Positions 8,644 through 17,716 of a DNA stretch of 64,000 bases are shown in pieces. Positions within the stretch are counted from its first letter, which is position 1. The number at the start of each line of letters is the position of its first letter. The translations under genes and the position numbers were made by a program. The notes beneath the pieces are model-generated. The model had not been told where the DNA came from, ran no database searches, and saw nothing but the letters and a program-made list of their open reading frames with translations. Source of the DNA: Amaricoccus sp003258405 (lineage in GTDB: Bacteria > Pseudomonadota > Alphaproteobacteria > Rhodobacterales > Rhodobacteraceae); contig NZ_CP171226.1 of assembly GCF_043226085.1 (NCBI RefSeq), forward strand, positions 62,001-126,000, read 5' to 3'.

Positions 8644-10815
8644 ATGATGCGATTGAATCGGCGAAAAAGAAACCAGACACACCTCGAATACCGCCCCACC
8701 GGTTTTCACTGGCGCCGGCGCTGGCCACGCGCGGTCCTCGAAAATTTCAGCGAACCACCCCCCTCCGGATCTTTCCTGCTCTTCCCGTTGCGCACCCATG
8801 TCCCGTGCGACGCGAAGACGATCGCCCAGAGGCTGACCCTCCTGAGCGACCTCGTCTTCCAGGCCTTGACGGAGAGGGCGATGCCGATCGCACCGCAGAC
8901 CATGGACACCCTGCTCGTGGGACTCTGCCGCTTCCAGATCGAAGCGGCAGACCTCGCGCGCGAACTGGCGCCCGAGAGAACACTCGATGCCGCCCGCTAC
9001 GAACAGGCCTGTGCCATGGCGTCCCTCGACACCGTCAGGACCGCGATCCTGTGCCGGAACCGCGACATCGCGCGTGCGCCTCTTCGTGAGGTCGCCACCC
9101 GCCTTGGTGTGGTCCTCGACGAAGAGGACACGGATTGGCCGCGCCTGGCGATGCGCGGCCTTCAGGTCCTGCTCGAAGCTGGCGAGGAAAACCTTCGCCG
9201 GGACCAGGGCCAGTTCCAGGGAGAGCCTCGCTATCTGGAAGCGGCGCTGTCAGGCGCTCTCCGGCCCGCGATCCAGGGACCGCGGGATATGGCGATCTCC
9301 GCTCGCCAGCGGCAGCTGATCGCGCCTCTGCCATTCCCCGACCCAAGTCGTCAGGCCGAGGTCCATGCAATTCCGGCGATGGAGAGCGCAGGAACACAGG
9401 CGTCACCGACGCCGGCAAGGGGCGCGTCCGACTTAGAACAGGACATGACCGATGCCAACTTCCCCGCGCCGGCGGCAGACGTCGAGGCTGAAAGTCTCCC
9501 CGTACCCAAGCCTCTCATCAGGCCCGGGACTCAGACGATGGAGCCCAAAATTGCCGACAAAACAGCTTGCCCTACAATCATGGCTGGATCGGAGCAGTAT
9601 ATCGCCCTGAGATCGCAGGGCTACAGGTCCTTCAAGGCGCAGGAACAGGCGAACGCCGATGCAGGCCAAAGCTGGGCGAAAAGCTCCGCGCATAACGTAC
9701 GCTCCACAGCGCGCCTGATGAGCCGCATTCATGGAGACAGGCCTTTCGATACCCTGACAGATGCGGAGATCAAGCGGAGCTGGGAGCTCATAGTCCGACT
9801 TCCCAAAGGCTATCAGGCGGCGACCAGCAAGCTTTCGCCGCAGGAGGCCGCAGACCAAGCAGACTCCAAAGACCTGCATAATGCCACGATCACGCGCGCA
9901 CGCATGGCAAAGAATGGGGACAGCCCCGGCAAGATCGAATCCCGCATTCTCCTGGAGCGCACGAAACGGATGCGCGCGGGCACGGTCTATCGGCACATGC
10001 AGGATTTTCAGCGCATCTGTGTCTTCCTGGTAAAGAAGGACCACCTTGCGTCGAATATCATGGCCGAACACATTTGGGAATCGGCCGAACTGGACCGGCG
10101 CCAGATCCTCGAAGAAGACAACGAACGCCTGACCTGGTGCGGGCATCTCGATCCGTTGTTCCGCACGCCGGTCTTCCGGTCCGATCTCAAGGATCCCGGG
10201 GATCCGCTGTTCTGGGGGCCGCTGATCGCGGTCCACATGGGGCTCCGCAGCGAGGAAATCCTTCAGCTCTATCTTGCGGACATCCAGGTGTTCGATGATG
10301 TGCCCTGCATCGTGCTGCGTCAGGGACCGGGCCAGAGCCTGAAGAGCAGGGCCTCGCGGAGGATCGTTCCGATCCACGAGAACCTCCTGGCGCTCGGCAT
10401 CATGAAGCTGGTGGCCTTGCGCCAGTCCCAGGACGAGCCGCGTCTCTTCCCCTGGATCGAACGGAGCCAGGCCAAGAAAACCTATACAGAAAACTTCTCT
10501 AAGCAGTTCACCCACTATCGCCAGAAGAACGGCATCTACGATGCGAACAGGGATTTCCACAGTTTCCGCACCACCTTCAATCATCTGCTGATCGAGGCGG
10601 AATGCCCGGATACCCAGCGGCGTTACCTGATGGGGCATGTCGAGCGCGATATCGGGATCACGAACTACAATCCGGACGGGTTCTCCAAGAAGCTGCTTCT
10701 GAAACGGGTGAATGCGGTCGAAATCGATGTTTCGATGATCCGCCAACCCTTCGGCGAGGCGGATCAGACAAACGTCTGCGCCCTCTCGGGTCATCTCCTG
10801 AGAGCCGTGAAATAG
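8644..10815 (+). CDS. Tyrosine-type site-specific integrase
   Basis: A 723-residue integrase directly after tRNA-Asn. The N-terminus (LEYRPTGFHWRRRWPR) resembles the DUF6538-type start of alphaproteobacterial island integrases. The catalytic domain is C-terminal: arginine in HMGLRSEEILQLY (about residue 533), lysine in SLKSRASRRIVPI, HSFRTTF (H-x-x-R, about 638), GHVERD (about 664) and the nucleophile tyrosine in ITNYNPDGF (about 673). It should recombine the island between the tRNA-Asn 3' end and a circular form. The frame is intact. The middle (residues 230-300) is a low-complexity linker. Confidence 0.93.
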   Translation: MMRLNRRKRNQTHLEYRPTGFHWRRRWPRAVLENFSEPPPSGSFLLFPLRTHVPCDAKTIAQRLTLLSDLVFQALTERAMPIAPQTMDTLLVGLCRFQIEAADLARELAPERTLDAARYEQACAMASLDTVRTAILCRNRDIARAPLREVATRLGVVLDEEDTDWPRLAMRGLQVLLEAGEENLRRDQGQFQGEPRYLEAALSGALRPAIQGPRDMAISARQRQLIAPLPFPDPSRQAEVHAIPAMESAGTQASPTPARGASDLEQDMTDANFPAPAADVEAESLPVPKPLIRPGTQTMEPKIADKTACPTIMAGSEQYIALRSQGYRSFKAQEQANADAGQSWAKSSAHNVRSTARLMSRIHGDRPFDTLTDAEIKRSWELIVRLPKGYQAATSKLSPQEAADQADSKDLHNATITRARMAKNGDSPGKIESRILLERTKRMRAGTVYRHMQDFQRICVFLVKKDHLASNIMAEHIWESAELDRRQILEEDNERLTWCGHLDPLFRTPVFRSDLKDPGDPLFWGPLIAVHMGLRSEEILQLYLADIQVFDDVPCIVLRQGPGQSLKSRASRRIVPIHENLLALGIMKLVALRQSQDEPRLFPWIERSQAKKTYTENFSKQFTHYRQKNGIYDANRDFHSFRTTFNHLLIEAECPDTQRRYLMGHVERDIGITNYNPDGFSKKLLLKRVNAVEIDVSMIRQPFGEADQTNVCALSGHLLRAVK

Positions 10816-10953
10816 ATGCCTGGACTTTGGCGAGGGACCGCGAGGGGGGTGTAGGAGGCCGCGCGCGGAGCCTCTGGCGAAGCAGATATGACTGCTTCTG
10901 TAAGAAGAAAACCAATGGCCGGGAAACAGCGCGATATGGCCGAAATCTGAACG

Positions 10954-11142
10954 GATCCGGATCTTCTCCTCGGCCGAATGATGCTTCCGCGTGCGCCGGC
11001 GGATGTCCTTCACAACGGCTTCGGCCGTCGGCTTTGCTGTTCCGGGTTTCTGTCTCATCTCCACTCCTTGGCGGTTACGATGAGCCGGAAACCCTCCGTT
11101 ATGAAATCAACTCAGATGTCCCACGAGCGCTGACGTCAGACA
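10954..11142 (-). mobile_element. Truncated left end of the 1509-bp IS3-family element
   Basis: These 189 bases match, in reverse, the first 189 bp of the element intact at 15487 and 30848. They include its left inverted repeat (ending GACGTCAGACA at 11142) and the start of orfA (MRQKPGTAKPTAEAVVKDI). The copy breaks off at 10954 inside orfA. Its outer flank (11143 onward) reads GGAA, the complement of the TTCC that flanks the right end of the copy at 32357; see the inversion finding. Confidence 0.9.
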
Positions 11143-11263
11143 GGAATGAACTGTCGGCGAGCCGTGCGAGATATTTCTCGGACGGTGTCATGCCAGCCGC
11201 TTTGATTATTGCAGGCCGAAGTTGCAAAGGTAGGTCGCTAATGCCTCCTTGCTTCTGTTCCAC
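11143..11263 (-). pseudogene. Small ORF cut by an IS end
   Basis: Reading leftward from a GTG at 11263, preceded by GGGAGG, there is an open frame of about 40 codons (MEQKQGGISDLPLQLRPAII, then KAAGMTPSEKYLARLADSSF) running into the IS end at 11142. If the ancestral junction with 32357 is restored, the frame ends two codons later (H, stop). It is therefore either a complete 41-residue protein or the remnant of a larger one. I do not recognise it with confidence. The segment 11264-11346 shows nothing else. Confidence 0.5.
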
Positions 11264-11402
11264 AACACCTCCCAAACATGCAGATTTTGCATATTTTGAG
11301 TTTGGGCAGCATAATACACGCGATAGGGGAGCGCCAAAGCCCCTATTGAACTGGCCCCTGTTTCGACCGGACAGTCAGGCATAGCCATGGAGGCTTAGGC
11401 AT

Positions 11403-11798
11403 ATGCCTGGGCACGTACTTATGTCTGAATTTGAGATCATCACTGATGGAGGCCGGCGGCAGCGCCGGTCTGCAGAGGAGAAGCTCCGGATTGTTGAAGA
11501 AACACTGGATGGACGCGACAGCATATCGGCGGTCGCCCGCCGCCATGGCGTGGCCCCCAATCTCCTGTATCGTTGGCGGAAGCTGATGCTGGAGGGAGGG
11601 AGTGTCGCGGTGACCGGCGACGATGACGTGACCAGCAACAAGACCGTTCGCGAGATGGAGACGCGCATCCGGGAGCTGGAGCGGCAACTCGGGCGCAAGA
11701 CGCTTGAGGCCGAGATCCTCAAGGAAGCCCTCGAAAAATCGAGGTCAAAAAAACCGACCTTGCATGCGCTGTCCTTGCCGAAGGACGGTTCACGATGA
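11403..11798 (+). CDS. IS2-like transposase OrfA
   Basis: A 131-residue OrfA, with an alternative ATG at 11421. It has a helix-turn-helix (EEKLRIVEETLDGRDSISA, then VARRHGVAPNLLYRWRK) followed by a leucine-rich coiled coil (METRIRELERQLGRKTLEAE), as in IS3-family OrfA proteins of the IS2 group. The protein binds the element ends. Its end overlaps the start of orfB (11795), where programmed frameshifting or re-initiation would make the active transposase. Confidence 0.93.
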   Translation: MPGHVLMSEFEIITDGGRRQRRSAEEKLRIVEETLDGRDSISAVARRHGVAPNLLYRWRKLMLEGGSVAVTGDDDVTSNKTVREMETRIRELERQLGRKTLEAEILKEALEKSRSKKPTLHALSLPKDGSR

Positions 11799-12628
11799 AG
11801 GCGGTGGTCGAGACGCTGGGCGTGTCCCGCTCGAACCTGCATGAACGGATGACGGGAAGCGCGAAGCCGCGGAGCGCCTACCGAAAGGCAGGCGACGCGA
11901 CGCTGCTGCCCCGGATCAAACGCCTGTTGGCGGAGCGCCCGACCTATGGCTATCGCCGCATCACCGCGGTTCTGAACCGGGAGCTGCGGGCGGAGGGACT
12001 TTCCCCCACCAACCACAAGCGCATCTACAGGATCATGAAGAACAACGCCTTGCTCCTGGAGCGCAGCGGCCTCCCTCGTCCCGAGCGCACCCATGACGGC
12101 AAGGTGATCATGCTGCGCTCGAACCTCAGATGGTGTTCCGATGGACTGGAATTCATCTGTTGGAACGGTGACATCATCCGGGCCGCCTTCCTTATCGACG
12201 CCCATGACCGCGAGGTGATTGCCTGGCGCGCGCTCACTGGAGCCGGGATCAGCGGATCGGATGTGCGCGACATGCTGCTCGAGGCCGTGGAGCGCCGGTT
12301 CGGGACACATCGCGCTCCCGAGATCATCGAGGTTCTCTCCGACAACGGCAGCGCCTACACCGCGAAGGAAACCCGCATCTTCGCCCGCAAACTCGGCCTC
12401 AAGCCATGTTTCACGCCGGTGGGCAGCCCCCAGTCGAACGGCATCTCGGAGGCCTTCGTGAAGACGCTGAAGCGCGACTATGTCCGCGTCACGCCACTAC
12501 CTGACGCCGCAACCGCTCTCTCGTTGATTGGAAACTGGATCGAGGATTACAACGACAACCACCCGCACTCAGGCCTGAAGTGGCGCTCGCCTCGCGAGTT
12601 CATCAGGGCCAGAACCGAAACCGCCTGA
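11795..12628 (+). CDS. IS2-like transposase OrfB (DDE integrase)
   Basis: A 277-residue catalytic subunit of the rve/DDE fold: an HTH_21-type N-terminus with RPTYGYRRITAVLNREL, then aspartates in WCSDGLEFICWNGD and EVLSDNGSAYTAKETR and the glutamate in SPQSNGISEAFVKTLKR. It starts in the 4-bp overlap with orfA. No lesion is visible, so this copy should be competent for transposition. Confidence 0.94.
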   Translation: MKAVVETLGVSRSNLHERMTGSAKPRSAYRKAGDATLLPRIKRLLAERPTYGYRRITAVLNRELRAEGLSPTNHKRIYRIMKNNALLLERSGLPRPERTHDGKVIMLRSNLRWCSDGLEFICWNGDIIRAAFLIDAHDREVIAWRALTGAGISGSDVRDMLLEAVERRFGTHRAPEIIEVLSDNGSAYTAKETRIFARKLGLKPCFTPVGSPQSNGISEAFVKTLKRDYVRVTPLPDAATALSLIGNWIEDYNDNHPHSGLKWRSPREFIRARTETA

Positions 12629-12680
12629 CTGTCCGGTGAAACAGGGGCAAGTCCACCTATGGACAATATGGGGGAACATA

Positions 12681-14618
12681 GTGAGCAGCTCTGAGCTTTA
12701 CTTCGATGATCGCTTCCTGGATCGGCATGCCGGGCCGATCATCACTGATACGTCCGTGGCACTCGTGGAGCTGGTAGCGAACTCTTGGGACGCTTGGGCG
12801 ACGCATGTGGACATAGTCTGGCCTGAAGGCGGTGTGGATGCACCATTTAGCATTTCAGACAACGGCAAAGGAATGACTCCGGTGCAGTTCGAAATGCGCT
12901 GGAAGACGTTTGATTACAACCGACTGCGTGGTGGCGGAAAGGTTGCCGACCCACCCCCGGAGTTGACAGATCTGCCCGTTCGAGCGGTGTATGGACGCAA
13001 TGGGAGGGGCCGTCACGCGGCGTTCCGGTTTGGGAAGGCTTATCGAGTTAAGACATGGTGCGAGGGACACTCCGCTGAGTATGAAGTTCGCAGGGGTGTG
13101 TCTCAGCCATTTTCGGTTAAGCTTTTACGTGAAGATACCGCTGTTGAGGATCACGGGACAACGATTACGGCAATAGAGCCAGCCAAAGTGATCATGACAC
13201 CTGAGGAAGCGCGGGAGGTTATCGGCACTCGCTTTCTGGCGGACCCCAACTTTTCGGTCTGCATTAACGGGGCCAAGGTTACCTTTGACGACATCCCGGA
13301 ATCTCATCGTAAGACGATAGAGATAGTTGTCGAAGGGTTCGGTGTTGCCGGGCTCACGGTCATTGATGGGCAAAAGGCAGATAGGACGACCCGCCAGCAT
13401 GGTATCGCTTGGCGGGTAGGAAACCGGATTGTCGGTGTTCCAGGGTGGGGCGACTTTGATCGAGGCCGAATTTTGGATGGTCGGAGCAGTGAAGCCAAAC
13501 GATTTCTTTTTATCGTGCGCGCGGACTTCCTGGCCGACGACGTGTTGTCTGATTGGTCTGGATTCCGGCTCGATAGCAGTGGTTGGACTGCAACTCGCTC
13601 GGCTGTCTATGACGCTATTCGAGAATACCTAAACACACTGAACGCTGACCGGCGCCGAGATACCAAGGCGACTATCAAAGAAAGTTTGGGATCAACAGTT
13701 TCAGGGCTTCCACCAGCCAGCCGTGACCTATGGAATGAGTTCGTAGATCGTGTCGTGGACACCTGTCCCTCCATGACACCCGACACCGTCGAGCAGATTG
13801 CCGGCATACTCGCTAACCTTGAGTTGGCAAATTCGAAGTATGCGCTGATTGAGAAGCTTGATGAAATGAAACCTGGAGACCTTGACCAGCTGAATGCCAT
13901 TTTAGAGGACTGGACCGTCCGGACCGCAAAGCTGGCCCTGGATGAGATTGCTCAGAGACTACGCCTGATCGAAGAGCTCAACCAAAAGCTAAAGGACGCG
14001 ACCATGGACGAGGTCGCTGACCTACAGCCGCTATTTGAGCGCAGTCTGTGGGTATTTGGTCCAGAATTCGAAAGCTTGGAGTTCACCAGCAACAGAGGAA
14101 TGACGGAAGTCATCCGAAAGATCTGTGGCGTTGAGCAGCGCGGAAGTCGTCTTCGTCCAGACTTTGTCATGCTACCTAACGGAACAGTTGGTTTCTACAG
14201 CCGGGACGCCCACGATCCGGAGCATGACGTTGATGGAATTTCCCATCTCGTAATTGCCGAGATTAAGCGGCCAGACGTCCCGATATCCTCGACCGAGAAG
14301 CAGCAACCTTGGCGCTACGTGAAAGAGCTACGAGAAAAAGGACTTCTGACAGAGGCATCAAAGACAACCTGTTATGTCCTCGGATCCAGAGTCGATCCCA
14401 CCGAGACTGGTGATGAAACAAAATGGGATGGTCGTGTCACAATTCGAGCGATGACATACTCAACATTCATAAAGCGAGCGGAAAAGCGAATGCTTGGCTT
14501 GCGAGATAAGCTCAGGGAGGCACCATTTCTCCAGGAACGCGGCATCGACGTCGAAGCCTACATGAAGCCCCAGTTTCCAAGGCAATCATCGCTCGACCTA
14601 AGAGGTTCTGCGGCTTAG
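12681..14618 (+). CDS. MORC-like GHKL ATPase with C-terminal PD-(D/E)XK (Shedu-like) nuclease region
   Basis: I start at the GTG at 12681 after GGGGGA; upstream codons belong to the IS end. The 645-residue protein opens with a GHKL ATP-binding fold: N-box ELVANSWDAW (about 29-38), G1 box ISDNGKGM (about 59-65) and a G2 loop YGRNGRGRHAAFRFGKAY, the glycine-rich pattern of MORC/Hsp90-type ATPases. A helical middle follows. Residues about 450-560 have LQPLFERSLWVFGPEF, RLRPDFVML and HLVIAEIKRPDVPIS, that is D...E-x-K, the core of DUF4263/Shedu-type nucleases. It is followed 27 bp later by a DUF2971 gene. The GC is lower than the neighbours. I infer a defence role; the domain calls are firmer than the function. 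Confidence 0.82.
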   Translation: MSSSELYFDDRFLDRHAGPIITDTSVALVELVANSWDAWATHVDIVWPEGGVDAPFSISDNGKGMTPVQFEMRWKTFDYNRLRGGGKVADPPPELTDLPVRAVYGRNGRGRHAAFRFGKAYRVKTWCEGHSAEYEVRRGVSQPFSVKLLREDTAVEDHGTTITAIEPAKVIMTPEEAREVIGTRFLADPNFSVCINGAKVTFDDIPESHRKTIEIVVEGFGVAGLTVIDGQKADRTTRQHGIAWRVGNRIVGVPGWGDFDRGRILDGRSSEAKRFLFIVRADFLADDVLSDWSGFRLDSSGWTATRSAVYDAIREYLNTLNADRRRDTKATIKESLGSTVSGLPPASRDLWNEFVDRVVDTCPSMTPDTVEQIAGILANLELANSKYALIEKLDEMKPGDLDQLNAILEDWTVRTAKLALDEIAQRLRLIEELNQKLKDATMDEVADLQPLFERSLWVFGPEFESLEFTSNRGMTEVIRKICGVEQRGSRLRPDFVMLPNGTVGFYSRDAHDPEHDVDGISHLVIAEIKRPDVPISSTEKQQPWRYVKELREKGLLTEASKTTCYVLGSRVDPTETGDETKWDGRVTIRAMTYSTFIKRAEKRMLGLRDKLREAPFLQERGIDVEAYMKPQFPRQSSLDLRGSAA

Positions 14619-14645
14619 GAATAGGTTGAAGGTGTCGGATCGAAG

Positions 14646-15530
14646 ATGGTTCCTCGAAAGCTCTACAAATACAGGGCGTTTAGCAATTTAACGCTCGATA
14701 TGTTAGTATCCGATAGTCTGTTCTTCGCGGACCCAACCACATTTAATGACCCTCTCGATACCAACCCCACGCTGGAAGCTGACCTCCCAGTCGAGAAGTT
14801 GGAGCGGATCGTTACAACATTCGTCGAGAGGCGCGTCACGGCTGAGATGGAGGCTGCGGCCAAGACCATACGCTACCAGGGACCGAAGACCCTAAGCCGC
14901 ATTAAGACGCTTAGCCAGAAGAAGGCTGCAGACACGATAACCGACATCGCATACCACGCCACGAATCCCGACTATGAATTTCCTAATCCGCACAAGGCTC
15001 TCCTTAAATCTTGGATCGAAAGAGAGCTTCTTAGGCAGTACGAAAAGGGTCTCGTGTCGCTCGCGCAGCGGGCCGCCTGTCCGCTGATGTGGAGCCACTA
15101 TGGTGATCAACATCGAGGCCTATGTCTCGGCTATTCGGTCCAAGAGGACGATGCAAAAAGTCTGCACAAGGTTGCCTACGGCGGGAGCAGGCTTGTCAAG
15201 ATCAGCTTGGTCGAGCGGATGCTTGATGGAGATGAAGAAGCTCGTCGGCTTGTCGACGATGCCGTGCTTCTCCGAAAAGCAAAGAGTTGGAGCTATGAGC
15301 GCGAATGGCGGCTCATTGGTCCGCGGGGCTTACAAGATGCTCCGATTGAACTTGAGGAAGTGATCTTCGGACTGCGATGCGAGGCGTCAGTACGGTACGC
15401 AATCATGAGTGCTCTCGAAGGGCGAGCGCAACCGGTTCGGTTTTTTGAGATCAGGTCGGAACCCGCGACTTTCCGCCTGAATAAGCTGTCTGACGTCAGC
15501 GCTCGTGGGACATCTGAGTTGATTTCATAA
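14646..15530 (+). CDS. DUF2971 protein, 3' end replaced by IS sequence
   Basis: A 294-codon frame. DUF2971 hallmarks are KLYKYRAFSNLTLDMLVSD near the start, FFADPTTFNDPLDTNP, CPLMWSHYGDQHRGLCLGY (about residues 144-162) and KSWSYEREWRLIGP. The last 15 codons (from 15487) are inside the left end of an IS3-family element, so the natural C-terminus is missing or altered. The gene lies 27 bp after the GHKL-nuclease gene, with the same lower GC, and the two look like an operon. DUF2971 proteins are common beside defence genes. Their chemistry is unknown to me. Confidence 0.82.
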   Translation: MVPRKLYKYRAFSNLTLDMLVSDSLFFADPTTFNDPLDTNPTLEADLPVEKLERIVTTFVERRVTAEMEAAAKTIRYQGPKTLSRIKTLSQKKAADTITDIAYHATNPDYEFPNPHKALLKSWIERELLRQYEKGLVSLAQRAACPLMWSHYGDQHRGLCLGYSVQEDDAKSLHKVAYGGSRLVKISLVERMLDGDEEARRLVDDAVLLRKAKSWSYEREWRLIGPRGLQDAPIELEEVIFGLRCEASVRYAIMSALEGRAQPVRFFEIRSEPATFRLNKLSDVSARGTSELIS

Positions 15531-15570
15531 CGGAGGGTTTCCGGCTCATCGTAACCGCCAAGGAGTGGAG

Positions 15571-15945
15571 ATGAGACAGAAACCCGGAACAGCAAAGCCG
15601 ACGGCCGAAGCCGTTGTGAAGGACATCCGCCGGCGCACGCGGAAGCATCATTCGGCCGAGGAGAAGATCCGGATCGTGCTCGAGGGCCTGCGGGGCGAGG
15701 AGAGCATTGCCGAACTCTGCCGGCGCGAGGGGATTGCGACGAGCCTCTATTACAGCTGGTCGAAGGAGTTCCTCGAGGCGGGCAAGAAGCGACTGGCCGG
15801 CGACACGGCGCGGCAGGCCAGCAGCCCAGAGGTCAAGGACCTGCGCGCCGAGGCCGCCGCGCTCAAGGAAGCCGTCGCGGACCTCACCCTGGAGAACCGC
15901 CTGCTCAAAAAAAGCATGCTCGGGGATGGGGGAGACGAGGAATGA
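15571..15945 (+). CDS. IS3-family transposase OrfA (copy A)
   Basis: I choose the ATG at 15571, five bases after AGGAG; a GTG at 15565 overlaps that site. About 124 residues: a helix-turn-helix around HHSAEEKIRIVLEGLRGEE and LCRREGIATSLYYSWSKEF, then a leucine-zipper-like C-terminus (AALKEAVADLTLENRLLKKS). The stop overlaps the start of orfB (ATGA). The A-rich CTCAAAAAAAGC near 15903-15914 is a plausible slippery site for frameshifting. Confidence 0.93.
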   Translation: MRQKPGTAKPTAEAVVKDIRRRTRKHHSAEEKIRIVLEGLRGEESIAELCRREGIATSLYYSWSKEFLEAGKKRLAGDTARQASSPEVKDLRAEAAALKEAVADLTLENRLLKKSMLGDGGDEE

Positions 15946-16922
15946 GGTATCCCGCATCGGAGAAACTGGAAATCATCCGGCTGGTGGAGCAGTCGCACCT
16001 GCCGGCCAAGCGGACCCTCGACATGATCGGGGTCCCGCGCACAACATTCTACCGCTGGTACGATCGCTACCTGGCCCTCGGCGCGGTGGGGCTGGAGGAT
16101 CGGCCCTCGCGCCCGTCTCGGGTCTGGAACCGCATCCCGGATAAGGTGCGTCGGCAGATCGTCGACCTGGCGCTCGATCAACCCGAGCTCTCGCCACGGG
16201 AACTGGCGGTCAGGTTTACGGACAGCCGGCGCTACTTCGTCTCGGAGGCCGGCGTTTACAGGGTTCTGAAGGCGCATGATCTGATCACCAGCCCGGCCTT
16301 CACGGTGATCAAGGCGGCAGACGAGTTCCAGGAGAAGACCACTCGACCGAACCAGCTCTGGCAGACCGACTTCACCTACCTGAAGGTCATCGGCTGGGGC
16401 TGGTTCTACCTCTCGACCATCCTCGACGACTACAGCCGCTACGTCATTGCCTGGCGGCTCTGCACGACGATGAAGGCATCGGACGTGACCGCGACGCTGG
16501 AAGATGCCCTGGTGGCCTCGGGTTGCGAGCAGGCCAGGGTTGCCCATCGACCCAGGCCGCTGAGCGACAATGGCAGCAGCTACATCTCCGGGGAACTGGC
16601 CGACTGGCTTGCCGCCGAGGGCATGGATCATGTCCGTGGAGCGCCCCGACACCCTCAGACCCAGGGCAAGATCGAGCGCTGGCACCAGACCCTGAAGAAC
16701 CGCATCCTCTTGGAGAACTACTTCCTGCCGGGAGCCCTGGAACAGGCGATCGACGCCTTCATCGACCACTACAATCACCACCGCTACCACGAGAGCCTCG
16801 GCAACATCACCCCCGCCGACGTCTACTTCGGCAGATCGGAAACCATCCTCAAACGACGAAAGGAGATCAAGGCCAGGACCTTCGAGACGCGCCGCTTGCT
16901 GCACCGCAAGTCAGCGGCCTAA
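15942..16922 (+). CDS. IS3-family transposase OrfB (copy A)
   Basis: A 326-residue DDE transposase. An N-terminal helix-turn-helix (RTLDMIGVPRTTFYRWYDRY) precedes the rve domain, with catalytic residues in LWQTDFTYLKVIGWGWFYLS, PLSDNGSSYISGELADW and HPQTQGKIERWHQTLKNR. The end LLHRKSAA is also found, diverged, in the relic at 44211-44392. The frame is intact. Confidence 0.94.
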   Translation: MRYPASEKLEIIRLVEQSHLPAKRTLDMIGVPRTTFYRWYDRYLALGAVGLEDRPSRPSRVWNRIPDKVRRQIVDLALDQPELSPRELAVRFTDSRRYFVSEAGVYRVLKAHDLITSPAFTVIKAADEFQEKTTRPNQLWQTDFTYLKVIGWGWFYLSTILDDYSRYVIAWRLCTTMKASDVTATLEDALVASGCEQARVAHRPRPLSDNGSSYISGELADWLAAEGMDHVRGAPRHPQTQGKIERWHQTLKNRILLENYFLPGALEQAIDAFIDHYNHHRYHESLGNITPADVYFGRSETILKRRKEIKARTFETRRLLHRKSAA

Positions 16923-16995
16923 ACTGAAGCACCAACGAGCCAGGCCCTCCATTCGAGATCAGGCGCTCGTGTCCCAAATCATCTGACAACGGACA

Positions 16996-17426
16996 ATCTT
17001 CTTGTTGAGATTGGAGACATGCTCGGGCTGACACGCGTGCCCCAGAGCGCCTCGGTGATGTCCTCGACCCGTCGCACCGAAACGCCCGCCAGATACATCT
17101 CGATCAGCGCTTCCTCGACGCTGCTTTCTCGGCGCTGGTAGCGCTCGATAATGGCGGTCTCGAATGTCTGCCGGCGGAGCTTCGGCACCTTGAGATGCAC
17201 CTCGCCCGCCTTGGTCTCAAGCCGGCGTTCGTAGCTGCCGGCGCGGGTGTCTTTCGCTGCGTTCGTAGCGCCCGGCGCCGCAGAGCCTGTCCGCTTCCGC
17301 ATCCAGCATGGCGTTCAACGCTTCTTCAACAGTCCCACGGACCATCTCTCCGAGGTGATCCCGGATGCGGGCCTCATCGATCTGTATGACCTCTCCCATC
17401 GCTCCCGGCTTTCCGCCTTTGCCCAT
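16996..17426 (-). pseudogene. IS256-family transposase relic, frameshifted and truncated
   Basis: Read leftward, the N-terminus MGEVIQIDEARIRDHLGEMV, then VRGTVEEALNAMLDAEADRL, and, in another frame, GSYERRLETKAGEVHLKVPKL and VSVRRVEDITEALWGTRVSP are mutator-type (IS256) transposase segments. A frameshift separates the two parts near 17255, and another base loss near 17030 throws the frame off again. The relic stops at the right end of IS copy A, so about two thirds of the gene is gone. It cannot be active. Confidence 0.82.
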
Positions 17427-17716
17427 CTCATGCTCCTTTCAGCATGGCTGAAACGAGCCGCCTCTCAAAGCAAATGTGCGAAAGAACCTGTACGTTATCT
17501 TTCTCGCCGAGTTTGCGCTTGGTTAATGCCATCTGAACGGCGCTGAAGTTGTCGGCACATGCAGTCTTGCGGTTCTCTTCAAACCGTCGAACCGACGCCA
17601 CGGACAGCTACGAGGTTTGTTCCGCTTATGCGTCTGAGTTTTCGTGGGAGGGGGCCAGGGCCCAAAGCGGATATGTCTGTCTCGCGGAATTATATCCCCA
17701 AAGCTCAAACTGGGCG
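17427..17716. other. Intergenic segment between IS relics
   Basis: About 290 bases between the IS256 relic and the left end of the IS1182 element. I see no convincing gene, RNA or repeat; the short frames here have no recognisable protein pattern. Confidence 0.4.

Larger units (their letters stand above)
11347..12655 (+). mobile_element. IS3-family (IS2-like) insertion sequence, copy 1
   Basis: A complete 1309-bp element with imperfect inverted ends (TGAACTGGCCCCTGTTTC on the left; complement of TGGACTTGCCCCTGTTTC on the right) and two transposase genes. The 5-bp direct repeat CCTAT flanks it at 11342-11346 and 12656-12660, a clean target duplication. It landed 25 bp upstream of the GHKL-nuclease start codon. 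An apparently identical copy is at 60426-61734 on the other strand. Confidence 0.95.
15487..16995 (+). mobile_element. IS3-family element, 1509 bp, copy A
   Basis: A full-length element with 26-bp imperfect inverted ends (TGTCTGACGTCAG...GGGACA left; complement TGTCCGTTGTCAG...GGGACA right), both transposase genes open. The flanks (TAAGC left, ATCTT right) do not form a target duplication, so at least one side has been rearranged since insertion. It differs from the copy at 30848-32356 by about five bases. Confidence 0.95.

Noticed and set aside
15750..16904. Long leftward frame (384 codons) over the IS3-family transposase, repeated at 31111-32265
   Set aside because: Antisense shadow of orfB produced by GC-rich codon usage; no ribosome site or known protein pattern.
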